Origin: Methylomicrobium lacus LW14
GTDB taxonomy: Bacteria > Pseudomonadota > Gammaproteobacteria > Methylococcales > Methylomonadaceae
Length of the DNA stretch: 64,000 bases
Direction: 5' to 3'
Assembly (NCBI RefSeq): GCF_000527095.1
Contig: NZ_AZUN01000001.1
Span: 2,294,001 to 2,358,000 of the forward strand
Part shown: piece after piece, positions 15,368 through 23,262 of the stretch
Layout: the number at the start of each line of letters is the position of its first letter
Numbering within the stretch: position 1 is the first letter of the stretch
Program-made: the position numbers and the translations under genes
Notes under the pieces: generated by a model
Seen by the model: only the letters and a program-made list of their open reading frames with translations
Told to the model about the DNA's origin: nothing
Databases searched by the model: none

Positions 15368-17931
15368 TCCACCTCTCCCGTTATGGTTTCTTGTTCTGTT
15401 TCAGAAATCAGTTTGAAATGCTTGCGCTCGTCCTCACCGGCCGGCCTAAACTGGCCGCGTTCCTCGACGAACAGCACGTTGTCGTCCTGCGCATCGCTGT
15501 TGATGAAATGGCGGAAGCGCTTGAGCCTCGCTTCGTCGTTGATCGTGGTCTTCCATTCGCATTGATAGGTGTCGATCACGTATTGCATCTGCTGTTCGAG
15601 TTGTTCGCACACGCCGAGCTTGTCGTCGATGACCACCGCTTTCAGATAATCGAGACCGCCTTCCATGTTTTCCATCCAGACCGAGGTCCGCTGCAGGCGG
15701 TCGGCGGTGCGCACATAAAAGATCAGGAAGCGGTCGATCAATTTGATCAGGGTTTCCTTGTCGAGCCCGGTTGCGAACAGATCGGCATGCCGCGGCTTCA
15801 TGCCGCCGTTGCCGCAGACGTAGAGGTTCCAGCCGGTTTCGGTCGCGATCACGCCGACGTCCTTGCCTTGCGCTTCCGCGCATTCGCGGGTGCAGCCGGA
15901 GACCGCAAACTTGATCTTGTGCGGCGAACGCAGGCCCTTGTAGCGGTTTTCGAGTTCGATCGCGAGGCCGACGCTGTCGTCGACGCCAAAGCGGCACCAG
16001 GTGCTGCCGACGCAGGATTTGACCGTGCGCAGCGACTTGCCGTAGGCATGGCCGGATTCGAAGCCGGCATCGATCAGGTCCTTCCAGATAGCCGGCAGCT
16101 GCTCGACGCGCGCGCCGAACAGATCGACGCGTTGACCGCCGGTGATCTTGGTATACAGCATGTATTTCTTCGCGACCTGGCCGAGCGCGATCAGCATGTC
16201 CGGCTTGATCTCGCCGCCGGTGATGCGCGGCACGACCGAATAAGTGCCGTCCTTCTGCATGTTCGCCAGGAAGGTATCGTTGGTGTCCTGAAGGCCGAGG
16301 TGATCGTTTTTCAGGATGTAATCGTTCCAGTAAGAGGCCAGGATCGAGCCGACCGCCGGCTTGCAGATGTCGCAGCCACTGCCCTTGCCGTATTTTTCGA
16401 GCAGTTCGTCGAAAGTCGTGATTTGCTTGACCATCACCAGGTTGTACAGATCCTGGCGGGTGTAGGGAAAGTGTTCGCAGATGTCGGTATTGACCTCGTA
16501 ACCGTGCTTCGAAAGTTCGGAGTTCAATACCGATTTGAGCAGCGCCGCGCAGCCGCCGCAGCCGGTCGAGGCCTTCGTCTCGGCTTTGAGTCCTCCGATC
16601 GTGGTGCAGCCGCCGTCGATAGACTGGCAGATGTCGCCCTTGGTCACGTTATAGCAGGAGCAGATCGTCGCGGACATCGGCAATGCATCGGGACCCAAAC
16701 CGACCGATTCGTCGGAGCGGCTCGGCAGAATCAGCGCGTCCGGATTTTCCGGCAGTTCGATGCCGTTCAGACAGTATTGCAGCAGGGTGCCGTAGCCGGA
16801 CGCATCGCCGACCAGCACCGCGCCGAGCAGGCGTTTCTTGTCCTGGCTGACCACCAGGCGTTTATAGACTTCGGTCGCGCCGTTCTGATAGGTATAAACC
16901 ATCGCGCCCGGCGTTTTCGCATGCGCATCGCCGATGCTGGCCACGTCGACGCCCATCAGCTTCAGTTTGGTGCTCATGTCCGCGCCGGTGAAACTGCCCT
17001 CGCCGCCGGTCAGGTCGGCGGCCACGGTCCGCGCCATCGCATAGCCGGGCGCGACCAGGCCGAAGATCATGCCGTTCCAGAGCGCGCATTCGCCGATCGC
17101 GTAGATATTCGGATCGGAGGTCCTGCATTGATTGTCGATCACGATGCCGCCGCGCGGCCCCATGTCAAGACCCGAGGCCCGGGCCAGTTCGTCGCGCGGG
17201 CGGATGCCGGCCGAAAACAGGATCAGGTCGGTTTCGAGCTCTGTGCCGTCCGCGAAACACATCTTATGGCGGCAAGTGTCGCCGTCCTTGATCACGCTGG
17301 TGTTCTTGCCGGTATGCACGTCCACGCCGAGCGCTTCGATTTTTTGCCTGAGCATCGCGCCGCCGGACTCGTCGAGCTGCACCGCCATCAGCCGCGGGGC
17401 GAATTCGACCACATGTGTTTTGAGGCCCAGATCGGTCAGCGCCTTGGCCGCTTCCAATCCCAGCAGGCCGCCGCCGATCACGACCCCGACCTTGCCGTCT
17501 TGCGCGGAAGCGGTGATCGCTTCGAGATCCTCGATCGTGCGGTAGACGAAACAGTGCGGGCGCTCATGCCCCGGCACCGGCGGCACGAAAGGATAGGATC
17601 CGGTCGCCAGCACCAGCTTGTCGTAGGCGACCGTAACGCCTTTGGCGGAACTGACCGTTTTGGCGGCCCGGTCGATGCTCGCGGCCTTGTCGCCGAGGTG
17701 TACGGTGATGCCGTTTTGCTCGAAGAAACCCTCCTCGACCAAGGACAGATCGTCGGCGGTCTTGCCGCTGAAAAACGAAGAGAGATGCACCCGGTCGTAA
17801 GCCGCTCTCGGTTCTTCGCAAAAAGTCACGATGTTGTAATCGGCTTGTTTGCCGCTGGAGGCAAAGCTGGCCAAAAAATTCTGCCCGACCATGCCGTTGC
17901 CGATCACGACGATTGTTTGTTTTGTACTCAT
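15364..17931 (-). CDS. nirB: Nitrite reductase (NAD(P)H) large subunit NirB
   Basis: This 855-residue multi-cofactor enzyme reduces nitrite to ammonium in the cytoplasm. The N-terminus (VVIGNGMVGQNF) binds FAD, and a second GxGxxG (VVIGGGLLGLEAA) binds NAD(P)H. A BFD-like [2Fe-2S] domain has CSCYNVTKGDI and TGCGGC, and CDICKPAVGSIL follows. The C-terminal sirohaem/[4Fe-4S] domain has CVGSTWCRFG and SGCTRECAEAQGKDVG. The start at 17931 (MSTKQTIVVIG) has GAGGG upstream; a longer frame starting at 18003 adds a non-conserved leader that overlaps the sigma-54 promoter and is rejected. The first gene of the nirBD-phzF unit, it is preceded by its own -24/-12 promoter and NtrC-like box. Confidence 0.96.
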   Translation of the reverse strand: MSTKQTIVVIGNGMVGQNFLASFASSGKQADYNIVTFCEEPRAAYDRVHLSSFFSGKTADDLSLVEEGFFEQNGITVHLGDKAASIDRAAKTVSSAKGVTVAYDKLVLATGSYPFVPPVPGHERPHCFVYRTIEDLEAITASAQDGKVGVVIGGGLLGLEAAKALTDLGLKTHVVEFAPRLMAVQLDESGGAMLRQKIEALGVDVHTGKNTSVIKDGDTCRHKMCFADGTELETDLILFSAGIRPRDELARASGLDMGPRGGIVIDNQCRTSDPNIYAIGECALWNGMIFGLVAPGYAMARTVAADLTGGEGSFTGADMSTKLKLMGVDVASIGDAHAKTPGAMVYTYQNGATEVYKRLVVSQDKKRLLGAVLVGDASGYGTLLQYCLNGIELPENPDALILPSRSDESVGLGPDALPMSATICSCYNVTKGDICQSIDGGCTTIGGLKAETKASTGCGGCAALLKSVLNSELSKHGYEVNTDICEHFPYTRQDLYNLVMVKQITTFDELLEKYGKGSGCDICKPAVGSILASYWNDYILKNDHLGLQDTNDTFLANMQKDGTYSVVPRITGGEIKPDMLIALGQVAKKYMLYTKITGGQRVDLFGARVEQLPAIWKDLIDAGFESGHAYGKSLRTVKSCVGSTWCRFGVDDSVGLAIELENRYKGLRSPHKIKFAVSGCTRECAEAQGKDVGVIATETGWNLYVCGNGGMKPRHADLFATGLDKETLIKLIDRFLIFYVRTADRLQRTSVWMENMEGGLDYLKAVVIDDKLGVCEQLEQQMQYVIDTYQCEWKTTINDEARLKRFRHFINSDAQDDNVLFVEERGQFRPAGEDERKHFKLISETEQETITGEVE

Positions 17932-17972
17932 GACACCCTCAATCAACAGATTAACGCCCAGTACCCAACCTA

Positions 17973-17989
17973 AGCAATATGCAGGCCAT
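17973..17989 (-). promoter_or_regulatory. Sigma-54 (-24/-12) promoter for nirB
   Basis: On the minus strand this reads ATGGCCTGCATATTGCT. It matches YTGGCAC-N5-TTGCW with the GG and GC elements at the required spacing; only two bases of the -24 block differ. The predicted transcript starts about 30 bases before the nirB ATG. An NtrC-like box lies about 100 bp upstream. Confidence 0.7.
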
Positions 17990-18062
17990 TTTATATAACC
18001 CATTGTTTATTATTATTTTTATCAAAAACCGACAAAACCGCTAAAGAATACCGCGCACAAAT

Positions 18063-18079
18063 CGCACGACAATGGTGCA
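18063..18079 (-). promoter_or_regulatory. NtrC-binding-like enhancer for nirB
   Basis: The minus strand reads TGCACCATTGTCGTGCG, against the NtrC consensus TGCACCA-N3-TGGTGCA: 12 of 14 defined positions agree. Its centre lies roughly 110 bp upstream of the predicted start, the usual place for an NtrC enhancer. A neighbouring GCAC...GTGC at 18103-18119 has two extra bases in the spacer and is a weaker candidate. Confidence 0.65.
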
Positions 18080-18207
18080 TTCATCCGCCAATCGGCCATC
18101 CGGCACCCTTTAATAGTGCACGGCAATCACCTTTAGTGCGTAAAGCCTCGATCCAGGCCAAGCCGGAGACAGCACAGACCGAAAATCATCCGTGAGAAGG
18201 CATTACA

Positions 18208-18273
18208 GTGGGTGCGACGCCCACGTCGCGATTGAAAACAAGTCGCAAGTCGCGACGTGGGCGTCGCTCCCAC
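18208..18273. repeat. 24-bp inverted repeat hairpin
   Basis: The arms 18208-18231 and 18250-18273 pair over 24 bp with one mismatch (arm core GCGACGCCCACGTCGCGA), around an 18-base loop. It lies at the 3' end of the kinase-phosphatase gene and upstream of the nirB promoter, so it may end or attenuate the upstream transcript. It looks like a separate family of extragenic palindrome. Confidence 0.85.
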
Positions 18274-18301
18274 AAACGACTTGTTATCTCGGGGATAGGA
18301 G

Positions 18302-20038
18302 TCAGTTCGACTTGAGCAGGAAATACAGCGTCACCAGATTGGCGACGAGGAGGAGAAGAGCCAGCGTTTTCCAGACCAGCAAGGGATTTTGCTGCATCAG
18401 CGGCAACGCTTCCTCGGCGGTCAAAAACTTCGGATTCGGGGTGGAAAGGTCGTAAAGAAATTCGGACAGGTCGTCGTAGCGGAACTCCGGCTGGATCGAG
18501 GTCGCTTTTTTCAGCGCGCCGTCGATCCAGACCGGCACCATCGGATTGCAATGAATGCTCGGCACATAGCGGAGTTTGTCCAGATTCGTCCGGTTCGGTT
18601 TTTCCGGCATATCCCGGCCGAACGGCAGCGCGCCGTTGATCATTTGATACGCGATCACGCCCAATGAGAACAGATCGGACTTGATCGAGCCGCGCAGGCC
18701 CAGATGGTATTCGGGCGCGGTATAGTTCAAGGTGCCGAGGATGTTTTCGGGGGAGCCATGATCGAGCGGAGTCATCTCGGCGATGCCGGCGATCTTGACC
18801 GAGCCGAAATCGATGATCTTGAGTGAGCCGTTAGGGTCGAATACGATGTTTTCGGGCTTCAAATCCTGATGCAGCATCTCCATCCGGTGGAATGCCCGAA
18901 GGCCCAGTGCGATCTGCTCGATGATTTTCCTGACATCCCGGATCTCGGGCTTCGGATTCGCCTGCATCCATTCGGCCAGGGTCGGCCCTTCGAGATATTC
19001 GGTCACATAATAGAGGCAGCTTTTGTCGCGGTCGGAGCCGAGTATTTTGACCACATGGTCATTATGAATGCGCTTGCCGGCCCATTCTTCATGCAGAAAA
19101 TGCTCGATGTAATGGGTGTCGTCGTCATACAGTACGGACGGGGTTTTCAGGATCACCCGCATGCCGGTTTCGGTGTCGAGCGCGCGGTAAATCTGCGTGC
19201 GCTTGCTCGCATGCATTTCCGCCTCGATCCGGTAGCCGTCCAGAATCATGCCGGGGCTCAAAGGCGGCGGAAACGGCAACTGGCTCTGGCGGCGCAGAAT
19301 TTCGTCTTCCTTCAGCAGCGGCAGTGCCTCGATCCTAAGCACTTGGCAGGTCAGGTTGTCGTCGCTCCGGTTTTGCGCGGCCAGATCGACCAGGCTCTGC
19401 GCCAGACCGTCCAGATCGCCGCCATCCAGCAGCCGCTTTTTTAACGACTTCTGATCGATGAAGTCATGCACCCCGTCGGTCGTCATCACAAACAGATCGC
19501 CTCTCTGCAAGGGCAGCGCCTGGTAGTCGACCTCCAGGCGCGGCTCGATGCCCATCGCCCGGTTCAGATAATCGCGCTCATTGCCGGCACGGACCCGGTG
19601 GTCGCGGGTCAGCTGCTCCAGGTTGCCGCCCCGCAGCCGATAGATGCGCGAATCGCCGACATGGAACAGGTGCGCGGTGTTCGATTTCAGAACGATCGCG
19701 CTGAGCGTGCTGACCATGCCGTGCGTCGACTGATAACGGCGCTGGCCCTGGCTGTACAGCCAGGAATTGGTCGCCGACAGAATCTTTTGTCCGGCGTATT
19801 TGACCGACCAGGATTCAGGTGTGCTGTAGTAGTCGTCCAGAAACGCCGCGACACAGCAATGGCTCGCCTCCCTGCCCGCATCGCAGCCGCTCATGCCGTC
19901 CGCAATCGCCGCCGCGATGCCTTTGTAAGCCAATTGATGATCGTCCGGAATCAGGGAACCGGCAAAGTCCTGATTCTCTTCCTTGACGCCCGGCTCGCTG
20001 GCAAAGGCAATGCTGACGGATAATTTGGCTGAAGTCAT
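18302..20038 (-). CDS. Fused PP2C-type phosphatase and serine/threonine protein kinase
   Basis: The protein has 578 residues. Residues 1-245 form a PP2C/PPM domain with ENQDFAGS, AAIADGMSGCDAG, HVGDSRIYRLRGG and SDDNLTCQ (metal-binding Asp residues). Residues ~265-540 form a eukaryotic-like kinase: a Lys in RVILKTPS, LHQDLKPENIVF as catalytic loop (HQD instead of HRD) and IIDFGSVKI as DFG loop. The C-terminal hydrophobic segment (WKTLALLLLVANLVTLYFLL) anchors it in the membrane. It begins 12 bases after the nitrate transporter stop, so the two are co-transcribed. An equivalent kinase-like gene sits between nasA and nirB in Pseudomonas. Its target is unknown; the transporter or the reductases are natural candidates. 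Confidence 0.9.
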   Translation of the reverse strand: MTSAKLSVSIAFASEPGVKEENQDFAGSLIPDDHQLAYKGIAAAIADGMSGCDAGREASHCCVAAFLDDYYSTPESWSVKYAGQKILSATNSWLYSQGQRRYQSTHGMVSTLSAIVLKSNTAHLFHVGDSRIYRLRGGNLEQLTRDHRVRAGNERDYLNRAMGIEPRLEVDYQALPLQRGDLFVMTTDGVHDFIDQKSLKKRLLDGGDLDGLAQSLVDLAAQNRSDDNLTCQVLRIEALPLLKEDEILRRQSQLPFPPPLSPGMILDGYRIEAEMHASKRTQIYRALDTETGMRVILKTPSVLYDDDTHYIEHFLHEEWAGKRIHNDHVVKILGSDRDKSCLYYVTEYLEGPTLAEWMQANPKPEIRDVRKIIEQIALGLRAFHRMEMLHQDLKPENIVFDPNGSLKIIDFGSVKIAGIAEMTPLDHGSPENILGTLNYTAPEYHLGLRGSIKSDLFSLGVIAYQMINGALPFGRDMPEKPNRTNLDKLRYVPSIHCNPMVPVWIDGALKKATSIQPEFRYDDLSEFLYDLSTPNPKFLTAEEALPLMQQNPLLVWKTLALLLLVANLVTLYFLLKSN

Positions 20039-20050
20039 GAAGAACGGCTA

Positions 20051-21529
20051 TCAATTCACTTCAATCATCTCGATCGTGCCGTCTTCCTGCACCTCGACCA
20101 TATGCCCCGCCGGCTCGTCGATGTACTGCACCGCGACCATCACGAAGAAAGCGACCGCGCCGATCACCAGGAAAAACTCGGACGGGGTCACGAACGACAG
20201 CACGGTCAAAAACATCACGCCGCCGACGTTGCCGTAAGCGCCGACCATGCCGGCGATCTGGCCGGTCATCCGCCGCTTGATCAGCGGCACCATCGCATAG
20301 ACCGCGCCGCAGCCGGCCTGCACAAAAAAGGAGCAGACCAGGGTGACACCCACCGCAGCCGAGACCGGCCAGGACGCATTGATCTGCGACATGCACGAGA
20401 AACCGATCAACACGCCCGCGGTCACGATCGTCAGCGACAGCTTGCGGCCGAAACGGTCGCTGAACCAACCGCCGCCGGGGCGCGCGACCATGTTCATGAA
20501 CGCGAAGCTGCCGCCCAGAAGCCCCGCCTGCACCATCGTGACGCCTTGCGTTGCATGAAAGGTATTGAAGAAAAACAGCGGCAGCATCGACACGACCGCC
20601 AGTTCGGCGCCGAATGTGATCATATAAGATAAATTCAGAATCGCGACCTGCTTGAATTTGTATTGGTGAATGGCTTCGACCGGCTCGAAGACATGATCCT
20701 TGTTCACCTGAACAATCTTATGGACGTTGTACAAAAACAAGACCCAGATGGCCGCATGGATATAATAGGCGATCATGCCCGGCAACAGGCTCACGCCGGC
20801 CGGGGACAATTTCCAGGTCAGCACCGACAAGGTCGCATACAGAGGGATCGTCATCACGATATAAAAAATCAGATCGCCGACGCTGGTCACTTCCATCGCG
20901 CCCGCCTTTTTCGGCTTGAAATAGGTCGATCCTTTCGGCGTATCGGTGACGCTGAAATAATAGATGAACGCATACACCAGCGCGATCGCGCCGGTGCTCG
21001 CGACCGCATAGCGCCAGCCTTCATCGCCGCCGAACAGCAGCGCGATCAGCGGCAGGGAGCCCGCAGCCGCCGCCGAGCCGAAGTTGCCCCAGCCGCCGTA
21101 AACGCCTTCGGCGATGCCGATCTGCCGGGCCGGAAACCATTCGCCGACCATCCGGATGCCGATCACGAAACCGGCGCCGATAAAGCCCAGTAAGAAGCGG
21201 GCCAGCGCCAATTGCTCAAAACTCTCCGCCAGCGCGAACATGAAACAGGGAATGCTGCCGAGCCCCAGCAGTATCGAATAAGTGCGTTTGGGGCCGAACT
21301 TGTCGACCAGGATGCCGATCACGATACGCGCAGGAATGGTCAACGCGACGTTCAGGATCAGGATCGTCTTGATCTGCGAATCGTCCAGATTCAAGGTCTT
21401 GGCGATCACCAGCATCAACGGCGCATGGTTGAACCAGACCACGAAGCTGATAAAAAACGCCAGCCAGGTCATGTGAAGAATCTTCATTCTTCCCGAAAAG
21501 GACAACAGATTAAAATTTGCGCTCGACAT
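20051..21529 (-). CDS. narK: Nitrate/nitrite transporter, NarK/NasA family (MFS)
   Basis: This 492-residue major facilitator protein has about 12 transmembrane helices. The nitrate signature of the NNP family is present twice: GVYGGWGNFGSAAAAG in helix 5 and GMVGAYGNVGGVMFL in helix 11. Arg residues in GIRMVGEWFPARQ and MNMVARPGGGWFSDRFGRK are likely substrate contacts. The C-terminus is a short acidic tail (VEVQEDGTIEMIEVN). It heads the minus-strand nitrate assimilation locus, so nitrate uptake is more likely than nitrite export. The upstream region has a sigma-54 promoter and NtrC boxes. Family nomenclature differs (NasA, NarK, NrtP), so the symbol is a working choice. Confidence 0.93.
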   Translation of the reverse strand: MSSANFNLLSFSGRMKILHMTWLAFFISFVVWFNHAPLMLVIAKTLNLDDSQIKTILILNVALTIPARIVIGILVDKFGPKRTYSILLGLGSIPCFMFALAESFEQLALARFLLGFIGAGFVIGIRMVGEWFPARQIGIAEGVYGGWGNFGSAAAAGSLPLIALLFGGDEGWRYAVASTGAIALVYAFIYYFSVTDTPKGSTYFKPKKAGAMEVTSVGDLIFYIVMTIPLYATLSVLTWKLSPAGVSLLPGMIAYYIHAAIWVLFLYNVHKIVQVNKDHVFEPVEAIHQYKFKQVAILNLSYMITFGAELAVVSMLPLFFFNTFHATQGVTMVQAGLLGGSFAFMNMVARPGGGWFSDRFGRKLSLTIVTAGVLIGFSCMSQINASWPVSAAVGVTLVCSFFVQAGCGAVYAMVPLIKRRMTGQIAGMVGAYGNVGGVMFLTVLSFVTPSEFFLVIGAVAFFVMVAVQYIDEPAGHMVEVQEDGTIEMIEVN

Positions 21530-21568
21530 GATGGATTTCTCAGAAGTTAATCGATTGAGCTATGCACA

Positions 21569-21585
21569 AGCAGGTTGCATGCCAA
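21569..21585 (-). promoter_or_regulatory. Sigma-54 (-24/-12) promoter for narK
   Basis: The minus strand reads TTGGCATGCAACCTGCT, matching YTGGCACR-N4-TTGCW at all but two positions, with GG and GC correctly spaced. The predicted transcript start is near 21558, about 30 bases ahead of the narK ATG. Confidence 0.7.
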
Positions 21586-21590
21586 TTCAA

Positions 21591-21755
21591 TCCTCGTTCC
21601 CGCGCGCTGCGTGGGAATACCGTCACGACGCGCCAGCGTCGCGAGGCGGGACGCCGGCGCGTCCGCCCTGGGTTCCCACGCGGCGCGCGGGAACCAGAAA
21701 ATCGCTTCGACTTCGCTCAGCGAACGCCTTAACTTAATGACAGTGAAGCGCCACA
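21591..21755. repeat. Dispersed repeat, partial copy C, inserted in the narK control region
   Basis: This block contains the CTCGTTCCC start, a CGACGCGCCAGCGTCG hairpin, the 25-bp palindromic module (21671-21695) and one terminal half, CCTTAACTTAATGACAGTGA (21727-21746, one base different from copies A and B). The pairing terminal repeat is missing. It lies exactly between the sigma-54 promoter (21569-21585) and the NtrC-like boxes (21762-21798). Confidence 0.8.
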
Positions 21756-21761
21756 TGGGAA

Positions 21762-21798
21762 AGCACCAAAGCAATGCCTATTGCATCAACATGGTGCG
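21762..21798. promoter_or_regulatory. Tandem NtrC-like boxes upstream of narK
   Basis: TGCATCAACATGGTGCG (21782-21798) agrees with the glnA-type NtrC sequence TGCACTAAAATGGTGCA at 13 of 17 bases. AGCACCAAAGCAATGCC (21762-21778) is a weaker second site with one good half (GCACCAA). The two are 20 bp apart, about two helical turns, as for cooperative NtrC binding. The distance to the -24/-12 promoter is about 200 bp because a repeat lies between. Confidence 0.6.
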
Positions 21799-22089
21799 CT
21801 TTGCCACAATAGTGAAGCGAAAAGAGGCCGGCGTCTGCGCCATGTGAATGATGCTTGTGCGCCGCGCACCGCTTTATTGCCGGGACGGGAATTGAATCCC
21901 TCTTTATCGAGGAGGGCCTGACGGCTTTCGTCGCTTTTTTTCGCCTGTCACATCGCCGATTAAATTCGCATGTAACATTTCTTGAGTAAACTAACCGGTT
22001 CAGGTTCGATTGACAGCTCGATTCTGTCAAATCTATTTAAACCGAACGATTCAGTTATAAGTCACTCTTCCCCGCCGAGATTATCCGTC

Positions 22090-23259
22090 ATGATGACACC
22101 CAAATTCCTTTCCTCCAACCTATCGACACTGCGCGGCATCGGCCGTGGGACCTTACTGGCAGGCGTTTTTGCCTTACTGGCGTTGTCGGCCGGCGTTATG
22201 TACTTGCGGGCCGCGCCCAAGCCGACTGAAACCGGCCAAGCGCAACCTGCGGCGGCATTGACGGTGACCCGCGCCGCGCCGCAATGGCGGCAATGGTCCG
22301 AGACGATCGACGCCTCGGGCACCATCGAGCCTTGGCAGGAAGCGGTGATCGGCGCGCAGTTGTCCGGATTGCGCTTGGTCGAAGTGCGGGCGAATGTCGG
22401 CGACGCGGTCAAACGCGGTCAGTTGCTGGCGCGTTTCGATGCCGACATGATCAGCGCCGACCTGGCCCAGCTCAAAGCCAATCTGGCCCAGGCCCAGGCC
22501 ACGGCGGCGCAGGCCGAAACCAATAAACAACGGGTATTGAAGCTGAAAAACGCCGGCAGCCTGAGCCAGCAGGAGATATTGCGCTATGAGACCGAAGCGG
22601 AAACCTCCCGCGCCCAGGTCGAAGCGGTCAAGGCCCAGCTGGCTGCCAAACGGCTGGAATTAAGCTATACCGAGGTGTTGGCGCCGGACCACGGCATCAT
22701 CAGCGCCCGCCAGGCGACGCTAGGCTCCGTGACCGCCGGCGGTCAGGAGCTGTTTCGGCTGATACGCCAGAATCGTCTGGAATGGCGCGGCGAACTGACC
22801 GCCGCGCAAATGGCGCAAACCCGCCCCGGCCTGCACATCAGTCTTAGCCTGCCGGACGGCAGCCGTGCCGAAGCCCGCTTACGGCAACTGGCCCCCGCCC
22901 TGAACCCGCAATCCCGTCTGGGCATCGTCTATGCCGACCTGCTTCCCGGCAGCAAGGCGCGCGCCGGCATGTATGCCGCCGGCCTGCTGCTGCTGACCGA
23001 GAGCCCGGCGCTGACGGTGCCGGCCGCCAGCGTGGTGATCCGCGACGGCCGCAGCTATGTGTTGAAACTGAAAAGCGCCGACGCCGTCGCTCCGGTCGCT
23101 TTGCATCCGGTCGAGACCGGCCGCCGGCAGGACGCCGAGGTCGAAATCGTCAAAGGCCTCGGCGACACCGACCGCATCGTCGTCGAAGGCGCGGGCTTTC
23201 TGAACGACGGCGATAGAGTGCAGATTGCCCCGGCCCCTGCCGCCGGCAGCGAGGGTTAA
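22090..23259 (+). CDS. RND efflux periplasmic adaptor (membrane fusion protein)
   Basis: The protein has 389 residues from the ATG at 22090. An N-terminal anchor (GTLLAGVFALLALSAGVMYL) is followed by the split biotinyl-lipoyl-like domain (SGTIEPWQEAVIGAQLSGLRLVEVRANVGDAVKRGQLLARF), a coiled-coil hairpin (about residues 120-190, rich in A, Q and K), the second half of the lipoyl domain (LSYTEVLAPDHGIISARQA) and a beta-barrel. It links an inner-membrane RND pump to an outer-membrane channel. The permease gene follows after three bases. The substrate cannot be read off; the partner permease looks like the multidrug (HAE1) class. No outer-membrane channel gene is within the window. Confidence 0.92.
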   Translation: MMTPKFLSSNLSTLRGIGRGTLLAGVFALLALSAGVMYLRAAPKPTETGQAQPAAALTVTRAAPQWRQWSETIDASGTIEPWQEAVIGAQLSGLRLVEVRANVGDAVKRGQLLARFDADMISADLAQLKANLAQAQATAAQAETNKQRVLKLKNAGSLSQQEILRYETEAETSRAQVEAVKAQLAAKRLELSYTEVLAPDHGIISARQATLGSVTAGGQELFRLIRQNRLEWRGELTAAQMAQTRPGLHISLSLPDGSRAEARLRQLAPALNPQSRLGIVYADLLPGSKARAGMYAAGLLLLTESPALTVPAASVVIRDGRSYVLKLKSADAVAPVALHPVETGRRQDAEVEIVKGLGDTDRIVVEGAGFLNDGDRVQIAPAPAAGSEG

Positions 23260-23262
23260 GCG

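Noticed and set aside
15391..17973. Long open frame (860 codons) on the opposite strand of nirB
   Set aside because: A GC-rich antisense shadow: no ribosome site or family-like content, while nirB on the other strand has all cofactor motifs.
17932..18003. 24-residue leader for NirB
   Set aside because: It overlaps the -24/-12 promoter and would not be transcribed from it; the start at 17931 matches the family N-terminus.
18103..18119. GCACCCTTTAATAGTGC as a second NtrC box upstream of nirB
   Set aside because: The spacer is two bases longer than in the NtrC consensus, so only the box at 18063-18079 is kept.
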